DNA of 44,852 nucleotides. Source: Bacteroidales bacterium (GTDB lineage Bacteria > Bacteroidota > Bacteroidia > Bacteroidales > UBA1715). Numbering within the stretch: position 1 is the stretch's first letter; each line of letters starts with the position of its first letter. The DNA is taken from positions 1 to 44,852 of the forward strand of contig JAITUU010000027.1 of the NCBI GenBank assembly GCA_031286165.1, given 5' to 3'. A program made the translations under genes and the position numbers. The notes beneath the pieces were generated by a model that saw only the letters and a program-made list of their open reading frames with translations, searched no databases and had not been told where the DNA came from. Shown here piece by piece: positions 1 through 7,011 of the stretch.

Positions 1-105
1 TTTACCTCCGATACCGTCCAAGAACTATTCAAGGGTAAAAGGATTTTGTTCAATATCTCATGCGTTTCTTTCATGCTGCAAATTTACTACTTTCCACACG
101 AAAAA

Positions 106-507
106 TGGTAGAACCAAAAATATGATTGGAAAGCAATAAGGTTTTTTGAACAAAACGCCGAAAAAGAAGTAAAACAACGTGAAAAACGATATGTTGAGAT
201 GTTTTTCAATAGTCCCGTTCTGTACATTGTGCGCGATTCTACTCAGAGTTTTGCTTTTGGTTCTACAATTCCGTTTCAAAACGGCATACTGTTTCAAAGT
301 CTTTTAACAACCGGCATTTATGGTACTCTATCATCGATTGGCGAAGTTTTTTTTAATGCCGATACAGATGTATTTATGGTATCAGAACCAATAGAAATCA
401 CGGAATCTACGGTAAGAGGGAAAGATTGGGAACTCTCATTGCATCAAGGTTTTTCAGTGCAAAAATTTTCTAAAAACCGATATGAAATAAAGAAAATAGC
501 AGAATGA
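106..507 (+). CDS. Unrecognised protein, possibly decayed
   Basis: The frame is open from 106 (after a TAG at 103-105) to a TGA at 505-507; the first ATG is at 199, which would give 102 residues. The same frame is also open from base 1 to the TAG at 105, so the gene may once have been longer and now carry a nonsense mutation. I do not recognise the product. The predicted protein is soluble, with no signal peptide or repeated motif, and has a mixed C-terminal part ending in KNRYEIKKIAE. Its stop overlaps the ATG of the following glycosyltransferase remnant (ATGA at 504-507), which indicates that the two were once translated as a coupled pair. Confidence 0.35.
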
Positions 508-632
508 AACACAAAAAACTCGCCTTTTGCATAACCTGCATGAATCGCTTGCAGCACTTACAGCAAACGCTGTAACGGAATATATTGGATAATTATGTGC
601 CGAATAAGGTTTTGATTTTAGAAGTACTCTAT
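504..632 (+). pseudogene. Glycosyltransferase N-terminal remnant
   Basis: The ATG at 504 opens a frame reading KLAFCITCMNRLQHLQQTL, then a TAA at 573-575, then RNILDNYVPNKV in the same frame. This matches the usual start of a group of Bacteroidota GT-A glycosyltransferases (FCITCMNRLxHLxxTLPxNIxDN). The family fold needs well over 200 residues, so what remains is only the first beta-alpha unit with an internal stop. The rest is missing and the sequence runs straight into the 3' end of the convergent XRE gene, so a deletion probably removed it. Assignment rests on motif memory, not on alignment. Confidence 0.5.
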
Positions 633-636
633 AATG

Positions 637-1011
637 CTATGAATTTCTCTTTTTTAATAAACTTTGTAACAGTGTAATTTGCTCATTTTTACTTGCAATA
701 AGTTTTTCATATACATCTTTATTCTCCTGATAGAAATTTTCAATTTTCTGTTGATACCCCGTCGCATGTTCGTGATTGGTTTGTTGAAACACATCATTTC
801 CAATTTCTAACAAATCCGACATGGAAGTTCTTAAAATATCGGAAATACAAAACAATCGCTCTACGGTTAATTTGGTTTCTCCTGTTTCTATTTTGCGATA
901 GGCAGCGGGAGTAATGTCTAATTCGTGAGCCATATTTTCTAATGTATAACCGTTTTTATTGCGTATGGCAACAATTTTATGTATTACTTGTTCTATTTTC
1001 TCGTTTTCCAT
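637..1011 (-). CDS. XRE-family HTH transcriptional regulator
   Basis: A 124-residue DNA-binding protein. Residues about 6-68 form a Cro/C1-type helix-turn-helix: IRNKNGYTLENMAHELDIT supplies the scaffold and recognition helices, followed by AAYRKIETGETKLTVERL. The C-terminal 50 residues are charged and probably coiled coil (ending EQITLLQSLLKKRNS), a layout common in small Bacteroidota XRE regulators and suited to dimerisation. It is divergent from the TonB-dependent receptor at 1189 across a 177-base spacer that holds an inverted repeat TACT-AAT-AGTA, so it probably controls itself and the receptor, and perhaps the peptide cluster behind it. The target and ligand are unknown. Confidence 0.85.
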   Translation of the reverse strand: MENEKIEQVIHKIVAIRNKNGYTLENMAHELDITPAAYRKIETGETKLTVERLFCISDILRTSMSDLLEIGNDVFQQTNHEHATGYQQKIENFYQENKDVYEKLIASKNEQITLLQSLLKKRNS

Positions 1012-1028
1012 AATTCATTATTTTAAAG

Positions 1029-1166
1029 CAAAAGTACATAAAAAAATACTAATAGTAAAATTTTTATCGAAAAAGTATTGATTTTAAACTAAAATGACTT
1101 GTAATTTTGCAATGAAAGATTTGTTATTGTTATTTTTTTTTTTTAATACCTTTACAAAATAGTATT
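1029..1166. promoter_or_regulatory. Divergent control region, candidate XRE operators
   Basis: The spacer contains a perfect inverted repeat TACT-AAT-AGTA at 1047-1057 and further AGTATT copies at 1074-1079 and 1161-1166. A -7 element TAatTTTG lies at 1102-1109 with a TTG 21 bases upstream (1078-1080), reading towards the receptor. On the minus strand TActTTTG (1036-1029) reads towards the regulator. The motifs fit the Bacteroidota sigma-A consensus, though the first spacing is two bases long. Assignment of the repeats to this regulator is inference. Confidence 0.4.
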
Positions 1167-1188
1167 AATCATAGAAACAATAATAGAA

Positions 1189-3576
1189 ATGAAGAAGATT
1201 TGTGTGTGTGGAATTTTACAAGTACTTGTTTTTTGTGCGTTTGCTCAAAAAATCAATATATACGGAAAAGTAATGAATACAAAAGGAGAACAGATAGCAT
1301 TTGCAACTATTGTACTATACAATAGTCAAGATTCTGTGATGCAAGGAGTACTTTCCGATTCTATGGGGAATTATCATATTCATGGTGATTTTGAGGATGG
1401 ATTATACAACGTGAAAATTTCTCATGTGGGCACACAAAATAGTATTTCCCCCATAGAAATTAAAAAAGGAACATCGGAATATGAGCAAAATATTGTTCTC
1501 AACGAACATGAAACTTTGGAAAATGTGGTAGTTACAGGGCGAGCACCTACCATTAAGCAATTTGCCGACAGAATAGAAGTAGCGGTGAACAGCGATGTTT
1601 TGAATATAGGAAGTTCAGCCTTAGATGCTTTGCAACGTTCGCCCGGAGTGAGTGTAGATAGACAGGAAGGAACGGTACGGCTTATGGGAAAAGATGTGAT
1701 AATTTTGATTGACGGGCGTGATACAAAAATGGCGGTGAGCGATATACTTGCCATGCTTGAAACCATGCCTGCCGATAATATTGTAACGTTCGATTTAATT
1801 ACCACTCCTCCTGCACAATACGAAGCCGAAGGGAAGGGTGGCGTGATTAATATTACAATGAAACGATATGATAATGAAGGCTTGAACGCTTCGATTTCGC
1901 AGAGTTTTGGTTATAGCGAATTTTGGAAATACAGAGGTGGCGGAAATGTGTATTATTCCAAAAAGAAACTATCTCTCTATGGCGGCGTGAATTACGTGAA
2001 CGAAAAATTTTTTTCAAAAACAACAGAGTCGTTTTTGCGCGATTCGCAACAAACAATTTCAACGATAGAACGCGAGCGAAATAATCCTGCGCTCACGTAC
2101 AGAGCAGGAATGGATTATGCCCTAAATGCAAAAAACAATGCAGGGTGCACCGTAGATGGATTTTTTAAACCGCAAAACACCTATATGGGAAAGTCTGAAA
2201 GTCAGTTTTTTACCCACGCACAATCCGATTCCGTAATTCAAAGCACATACAGCATTCCATCGGTATCCAATAATATACATTCCAATATATATTATACGCA
2301 CAAATTTAGTGAAACAAGTTCGCTGAATGCCGATTTTGATTATTTGCATGAATATTTTAGTGAAAAGGGAAATTATGTTGCTCATACCTTTGACCGTTCT
2401 CAAAACGTAATAGGAAATTGGTCCTTGCACAATCCATCGCAATCAGAAGTGAATGTGTGGGCTTTTCGCAGTGATTATTCCAAAAAAATGAGAGAAAACG
2501 CACAATTTGAAGCAGGATTGAAAAGCAGTATTGTTCGCATTGATTATAAAGGGGAATATTTGTTTACACAAAACGCTATGCAACTTTCTCGAAGTAGTAT
2601 TTTCGATTATGCAGAACAAAATCACGCACTGTATGCTGCATGGGCAGATAAATTAGGGCAAAAATTCAATTACAAAGTGGGTCTGCGCAGTGAATTGACA
2701 CACACCATAGCCGATTCGGAAACTGCCACCGGTATTATAGATTCTTCGTATATAAAACTTTTCCCTTCGGCATTTCTTATGTACACTCCCGCCGAAAAGC
2801 ATACGTTCAAACTTGCGTACAACAAACGCATAACACGTCCTTCGTACCGAGCGTTGAATCCGTATGAATATTACAGTTCACAAACGTCAATCATAGCAGG
2901 CTCACCACAGTTACAACCCTTTATTACGCACGAAATAGAATTAGGGCACACCTATAATAATTGGCTCACTACCAATGTGTTTTATCAATACAATAGAAAT
3001 GAGTTTTCACAAATCATAAAACGTTCCGAATCAAATCCGAATACCGTGATATACGTTCACGAAAATGTGGGAACAGGACAGGGAGGAGGAATTTTTTCTG
3101 GCGGTTACAAGCAATTATTGCAGTGCTGGGGAGTATATGCCGAAGTTGTAACATATTATGCTTACACCGATTTTGTGATTGTAGGAAAACGGGAGCAAAA
3201 ACAACAATTTTTTGTAGGAAGTTATCTATCAACTCAATTTTTCTTACCCAAAGAAACAAAACTTGAACTTGCCGGCTATGCACAAAGTCCCGAAAATTCC
3301 GGATTTTACGAACGACAAGCGTTTTATCATCTTCGTTTCAATGCCGCAAAAACATTCGGAAAAGAACATAATTGCACAGTAACACTACGAATTAATGACT
3401 TGTTAAACACCGACAAACGCCATTCCATAGGCTACTCCGATGGCATGAATATAGATATAAAAAATGTGTATGATTCTCGGCAAGTGTGGGTTTCGGCACT
3501 GTGGAATATTGGAAAAAATAAACAGAACGATACCAAAAAACAAAACGTGATAGAAGAGGTACAGAAAAGAATGTAG
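1189..3576 (+). CDS. TonB-dependent receptor, outer membrane beta-barrel family
   Basis: A 795-residue outer membrane receptor. Residues 1-19 form a signal peptide ending CAFAQ. Then comes a carboxypeptidase-regulatory-like beta-sandwich (about 22-105, GKVMNTKGEQIAFATIVL), a plug domain (about 110-220, with ALDALQRSPGVSVD and the GGVINI strand) and a long barrel of the type often called outer membrane beta-barrel family (PF14905-like). The C-terminus (VWVSALWNIGKNK, then a charged tail ending VQKRM) is the usual end for this group, so the gene appears complete. Such receptors import a ligand using TonB energy. It sits between a divergent XRE regulator and a RiPP precursor, so it may serve as receptor for the cluster's peptide or a related siderophore-like molecule; that is inference. 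Confidence 0.85.
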   Translation: MKKICVCGILQVLVFCAFAQKINIYGKVMNTKGEQIAFATIVLYNSQDSVMQGVLSDSMGNYHIHGDFEDGLYNVKISHVGTQNSISPIEIKKGTSEYEQNIVLNEHETLENVVVTGRAPTIKQFADRIEVAVNSDVLNIGSSALDALQRSPGVSVDRQEGTVRLMGKDVIILIDGRDTKMAVSDILAMLETMPADNIVTFDLITTPPAQYEAEGKGGVINITMKRYDNEGLNASISQSFGYSEFWKYRGGGNVYYSKKKLSLYGGVNYVNEKFFSKTTESFLRDSQQTISTIERERNNPALTYRAGMDYALNAKNNAGCTVDGFFKPQNTYMGKSESQFFTHAQSDSVIQSTYSIPSVSNNIHSNIYYTHKFSETSSLNADFDYLHEYFSEKGNYVAHTFDRSQNVIGNWSLHNPSQSEVNVWAFRSDYSKKMRENAQFEAGLKSSIVRIDYKGEYLFTQNAMQLSRSSIFDYAEQNHALYAAWADKLGQKFNYKVGLRSELTHTIADSETATGIIDSSYIKLFPSAFLMYTPAEKHTFKLAYNKRITRPSYRALNPYEYYSSQTSIIAGSPQLQPFITHEIELGHTYNNWLTTNVFYQYNRNEFSQIIKRSESNPNTVIYVHENVGTGQGGGIFSGGYKQLLQCWGVYAEVVTYYAYTDFVIVGKREQKQQFFVGSYLSTQFFLPKETKLELAGYAQSPENSGFYERQAFYHLRFNAAKTFGKEHNCTVTLRINDLLNTDKRHSIGYSDGMNIDIKNVYDSRQVWVSALWNIGKNKQNDTKKQNVIEEVQKRM

Positions 3577-3582
3577 AGGAGG

Positions 3583-3652
3583 CATATAATCTACAATAAG
3601 AAAGTGGTAGCCGAAAAACTTGAACAGAGTAGGCGTTACATTTAATTTTTAA
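3583..3652 (+). pseudogene. Possible outer-membrane protein C-terminal remnant
   Basis: The 80-base spacer between the receptor and the peptide precursor contains YNKKVVAE in one frame and, one base shifted, LNRVGVTFNF followed by TAA at 3650-3652. Removing a single A from the A5 run near 3615 would join them into one reading. A C-terminus ending in alternating hydrophobic residues and a final F is the classic beta-barrel insertion signal. It is too short to be certain and could be chance. Confidence 0.25.
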
Positions 3653-3656
3653 TCAC

Positions 3657-3794
3657 ATGAAAAGTTTGAAGAAACTCAAATTGGATTCGGAGAAAATGAA
3701 GTTTGAAATCCTCAATGAAGGATTTATGAACCGAATCAGAGGTGGTGCTGGTAGCGGTTGTTGCTGTCCGGGTCTTTGCGATAAATTGTCGTAA
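3657..3794 (+). CDS. RiPP precursor peptide, GG leader with Cys-rich core
   Basis: A 45-residue open frame starting at ATG 3657. The charged amphipathic leader (MKSLKKLKLDSEKM at its start, then LNEGFMNRIRGG) ends in a double glycine at 29-30, and the remaining 15 residues AGSGCCCPGLCDKLS contain four cysteines and two serines. The layout (Lys/Leu-rich start, M-N-x-x-x-GG end, short Cys/Gly core) is that of the Bacteroidales GG natural-product precursors. It stands immediately before a radical SAM/SPASM maturase and upstream of a C39-peptidase exporter that cuts after GG. A hairpin follows the stop codon. The recognised class is solid; the final structure and activity of the product are unknown. 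Confidence 0.82.
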   Translation: MKSLKKLKLDSEKMKFEILNEGFMNRIRGGAGSGCCCPGLCDKLS

Positions 3795-3804
3795 TTAACA
3801 CCAA

Positions 3805-3850
3805 TAAGGTTGTGTGTAATATTCATACAACCTTACTTTCCCTTTTTTTA
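3805..3850 (+). terminator. Hairpin with T-run behind the precursor (attenuator)
   Basis: The left arm TAAGGTTGTGTG (3805-3816) pairs with CATACAACCTTA (3824-3835) around a seven-base loop, with one G-T pair. A T-rich run follows at 3842-3848. It sits between the precursor and the maturase on the same strand. Partial termination here would give more precursor transcript than enzyme transcript, a usual arrangement in peptide clusters. The T-run starts several bases after the stem, so efficiency is uncertain. Confidence 0.6.
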
Positions 3851-3877
3851 ATTAATTTCAATAAACTAACATTATAC

Positions 3878-5161
3878 ATGGAGAAATATCTTTCATCGAA
3901 ATACAATCTGTTTTTAAATAAAAATATTGTATATAATTTATTGTCAAGAAGTTATTTGCAAGTAAATGGTGATTTGTACAATTATTTGAAAAAACACAAT
4001 GATTTTTTAGAAAATGAATTGGTTGGAGTTTTCAATAAATTATTGGAACATAATATTATTTCTCAGAATAATGAATTGTCTATTATTGACTATAATTACA
4101 ATCAAACAAAATTTGATAAAGACAAGGCTTCATACATTATATACCCAACATTGCTTTGTAATTTTGATTGTCATTATTGTTTTGAAACAAACAAAAATTT
4201 TCAATTAAATGAGAAAAAAACAGAAGTGCTGAAAAATTTTCTTTCATATCAAGCAAAACATCTCAAAGAATTAAGTGTTCGTTGGAGTGGCGGAGAACCG
4301 TTATTAGTTTGGAGTAAAATAAAGTTACTAACGACTGTTATTTTAGAAAATGCGCGACATCTTCAACATAATTTCAGTATGGCTACAAATGGATATTATT
4401 TGAATGAAACAATTGTAAAAGAACTTCATGAACTTCAATTTCGTAATTTGCAAATAACAGTAGATGGAACTCAAACTGAACACAACAAAATTCGATTTAC
4501 AGCAACAGATAAGGATACGTATTCTAAGATTATTGAAGGGATAAAAATTGCATCAAAAATAATACCGATTAGGATTCGGTATAATGTATATGAAGACAAT
4601 AAAAATTTTTTTTCTAATTTTTTAGACGACTTAGAAAAAAGAAATGTTAATAACGACAATATCGAGATTTTTGTTAAACCAATTCTTTCAAAACAGGATT
4701 TTTCTTGCTCTTGCGGATTATTAAATGACAAAGAGTTTTTCGAGCAAGAAATGAAATTATGTGCTATTGCTGAAAAGAAAGGATTCAAGTATTCAATGCA
4801 TCCTAACTACCGTAGTAATGTAAGATGTTTGTTTCATCAAATAAATTCGTTTGTTATAGACCCAAATCTTTCATTATATAAGTGTGCTGTTGATGTTGGT
4901 ATGCAAAATAAAGAAGTGGGGAAAATTAATAGTTGTTCTGAAATTGAAATAACAGATAGTGAGTATATAAAAAATTGTTTGTCGTATAGTCCAATAGCAA
5001 TGAATGAGTGCAGAGAATGTAAAGTTTTACCCATTTGTTATGGGAAATGTCCATTGGGTACAGATAATCGTAATGCCGAAAACAAAGGCTGTATTCCAGA
5101 AAAGGAATCAATTAAATTCAAACTAAATCAATTCATTAACAATGGAATAGAAATTATTTAG
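3878..5161 (+). CDS. Radical SAM/SPASM peptide maturase
   Basis: A 427-residue enzyme starting at ATG 3878; the frame is open further upstream but that part would overlap the attenuator. The N-terminal ~85 residues resemble a RiPP recognition or PqqD-like region and have no cysteine motif. The AdoMet radical cluster motif CNFDCHYC (C94, C98, C101) and WSGGEPLL define the radical SAM domain. The C-terminal SPASM part has C-rich stretches for two auxiliary Fe-S clusters (CRECKVLPICYGKCPLG and a final GCIPEKE). SPASM enzymes modify peptide side chains, for example by thioether or C-C crosslinks. With four cysteines in the neighbouring core, a thioether (sactipeptide or ranthipeptide type) is plausible but not shown. 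Base composition is very AT-rich: 13 G/C in 60 bases at 4561-4620. Confidence 0.88.
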   Translation: MEKYLSSKYNLFLNKNIVYNLLSRSYLQVNGDLYNYLKKHNDFLENELVGVFNKLLEHNIISQNNELSIIDYNYNQTKFDKDKASYIIYPTLLCNFDCHYCFETNKNFQLNEKKTEVLKNFLSYQAKHLKELSVRWSGGEPLLVWSKIKLLTTVILENARHLQHNFSMATNGYYLNETIVKELHELQFRNLQITVDGTQTEHNKIRFTATDKDTYSKIIEGIKIASKIIPIRIRYNVYEDNKNFFSNFLDDLEKRNVNNDNIEIFVKPILSKQDFSCSCGLLNDKEFFEQEMKLCAIAEKKGFKYSMHPNYRSNVRCLFHQINSFVIDPNLSLYKCAVDVGMQNKEVGKINSCSEIEITDSEYIKNCLSYSPIAMNECRECKVLPICYGKCPLGTDNRNAENKGCIPEKESIKFKLNQFINNGIEII

Positions 5162-5182
5162 AGCATTAAATGAAAATAATTT

Positions 5183-5995
5183 ATGAATAATTCTATTAAA
5201 GATATATCAAAACAGTTAGAAATACTTGCATCAATCCAGAACCAATTATGTTTAAAGGATGGATTGTTGGGAATTGCGTTATACTTTTTTTGTTATGCTC
5301 GTTTCACGAAAAAGGAAAAATACGAATCATTCGCAAATGATATATTAGAAAAAGTGCTCAATAATATACTCACACATAATTCATATGACCTTGTTAGCAA
5401 CTTTATAGATCTGGCTCGAATAATTAATTTCTTGAAAGAAGAAAAATTTTTAGAGATTGAGACCGATGAGTTTGTTGGATATTTTGAGGACCCTCTTATT
5501 CTACGTATGAAGCAAGACGTGGGAGTTGATTTTAGTTTTTATTCCGGACTTATTGGGTTGTGTGATTTCTTCTTAAATCGAATAAATCAAGAAGAAGCAT
5601 TAGAAATTACAATGAAACATCTTTGCAGTGCTTTACAAGTTAAAGGATTTCCTAAACACCCAATAGAGATGCAATTTTTGTTTCCATCTGAAATATTACG
5701 AGATGTAAAAATTTTTCTTTTGAATTTGGAAAAACTGAACATTATTATTTCTCAAAAGGATTTGTTGAAACAAGCAATGTGGGACTTTGAGCAAAAAAAT
5801 GCCATTCTTCAAAGTAATTGTATAGAATATAGTATTTTGCAAGATTTGCGAGAGGCAGAGATTATGAAGGATCATCAAAAAATTCAAATTTCCTTAAAAA
5901 CTATCATAAAAACATCATCGAATATAATATTACAAGGGTTGTCTTTATTGTCGCTGGCGGATGATTCATTGCCAGCATGGTGGAAGTTAATCTAA
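5183..5995 (+). CDS. LanC-like protein without zinc ligands
   Basis: A 270-residue protein 21 bases after the maturase. Its start (LKDGLLGIALYFFCYARFTK, residues about 24-43), the middle segment YSGLIGLCDFF and the end LQGLSLLSLADDSLPAWWKL correspond to the glycine-centred helix pairs of lanthionine cyclase-like proteins of Bacteroidota, whose C-terminus typically reads GLAGIGLSLLS followed by a W-containing tail. It is much shorter than a LanC (about 400 residues). The Cys and Cys-His zinc ligands (WCxG and CHG regions) are not visible; its few cysteines lie elsewhere. There is no LanB- or LanM-type dehydratase in the window. It may bind or present the peptide without being a cyclase. Recognition is by pattern and moderate in strength. 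Confidence 0.55.
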   Translation: MNNSIKDISKQLEILASIQNQLCLKDGLLGIALYFFCYARFTKKEKYESFANDILEKVLNNILTHNSYDLVSNFIDLARIINFLKEEKFLEIETDEFVGYFEDPLILRMKQDVGVDFSFYSGLIGLCDFFLNRINQEEALEITMKHLCSALQVKGFPKHPIEMQFLFPSEILRDVKIFLLNLEKLNIIISQKDLLKQAMWDFEQKNAILQSNCIEYSILQDLREAEIMKDHQKIQISLKTIIKTSSNIILQGLSLLSLADDSLPAWWKLI

Positions 5996-6008
5996 AATTG
6001 GAATATTT

Positions 6009-7007
6009 ATGAGCAAAAAAGTATCAATTATTATTCCTGTTTACAATGTTGAGGATTATTTAAGAAATTGTCTTGATTCTGTCGTAAATCAAACGTTTCG
6101 AGACATTGAAATTATTCTGATTGATGATGGTTCTACGGATAATTCGCTGGAAATTATGAAAGAATTTGCAGAGCAAGATGTGCGAATAAAAATTATTTCT
6201 CAGCAAAATAGTGGTGTTTCTACTGCAAGAAATAAGGGATTTAAAGAGGCGAATGGTGAATATTTTCTATTTGTTGATAGTGATGATACTATTTTGCATA
6301 ATTCAGTGGAAATTCTTTATAAGCATGCTATTGAAACAAAAAGTGATATTGTTCTTGGGAATGTAATATATGTGTATGAAAATGGGGAACAAACTATTAT
6401 TTATAGACGAAAGGAGGAAATATATAGCAAATCGTGCATGTCAGGAGAGGAGTGTTATGTTGCATTTATGAAAGAAAAAACTTTTCCTCCGTTGGTTTAT
6501 CTATATTTTACAAAACGTGAATTAATTCTCAAAAATAACATTTCCTTCAAAGAAGAAATTATACATGAAGATGAATTATGGTGTGTGCAAGTAATGTTAT
6601 GTGCTACAAAAGTTTTTTTGATAGATTTTCTATATTATAACTATTTTCAACGCAATGGTTCGCTGATGAATAGCAACAACAAAGAAACTCGCATACAGTC
6701 ATTATTTACTGTGTGTAAAGAATTAAATAAGATTGCCGAAAAATTGAAAAAAGATAATAAAATAGAAGTTGCAGGTGGTATTTACATAAAAATATTTGGT
6801 CTTTATTATTCTATTTATGAGTTGTTGCAACAGATAGGAATCAATATATTCAGGGAGCATAATTACTTTGCAAGATTACTGAAAGAGAACTATCCACTGC
6901 TTCCATATTATCAGCAGAGGTCTTGTTTGGTAAGTTATTTGTTTTCCAATTCTCAAATTCAACAAAGGATGATTAATTCAGGCATTTATGTTTCGCCAAA
7001 GGAATAG
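6009..7007 (+). CDS. Family 2 glycosyltransferase
   Basis: A 332-residue GT-A fold transferase. The nucleotide-sugar domain is clear: VSIIIPVYNVEDYLRNCLDS (5-24), IILIDDGSTDNS (35-46), NSGVSTARNKG (67-77) and the metal-binding FVDSDD with D90, D92 and D93. The C-terminal ~130 residues are AT-rich in coding sequence and not further recognisable. It is 13 bases after the LanC-like gene and its end lies just before the exporter, so it belongs to the peptide operon. Known glycocin S-glycosyltransferases such as SunS are also GT2-type, so sugar transfer to a core Cys or Ser is an attractive but unproven role; a cell-surface glycan role is the alternative. Confidence 0.85.
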   Translation: MSKKVSIIIPVYNVEDYLRNCLDSVVNQTFRDIEIILIDDGSTDNSLEIMKEFAEQDVRIKIISQQNSGVSTARNKGFKEANGEYFLFVDSDDTILHNSVEILYKHAIETKSDIVLGNVIYVYENGEQTIIYRRKEEIYSKSCMSGEECYVAFMKEKTFPPLVYLYFTKRELILKNNISFKEEIIHEDELWCVQVMLCATKVFLIDFLYYNYFQRNGSLMNSNNKETRIQSLFTVCKELNKIAEKLKKDNKIEVAGGIYIKIFGLYYSIYELLQQIGINIFREHNYFARLLKENYPLLPYYQQRSCLVSYLFSNSQIQQRMINSGIYVSPKE

Positions 7008-7011
7008 ACCT

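Noticed and set aside
58..297. Minus-strand frame with a hydrophobic end at the left edge
   Set aside because: The hydrophobic stretch is the complement of A-rich sequence; there is no promoter or SD and it overlaps the plus-strand frame coupled to the glycosyltransferase remnant.
3577..3582. AGGAGG directly after the TonB receptor stop as a ribosome binding site
   Set aside because: No start codon with an open frame lies at a suitable distance; the precursor ATG is 74 bases away.
1189..3652. Frameshifted TonB receptor that originally extended to the VGVTFNF tail
   Set aside because: The receptor already ends with the charged tail normal for its family, so the tail in the spacer more likely comes from another gene or from chance.
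5183..5995. Classical lanthipeptide synthesis
   Set aside because: No LanB, LanM, LanKC or LanL dehydratase is present and the cyclase-like protein has no zinc ligands.
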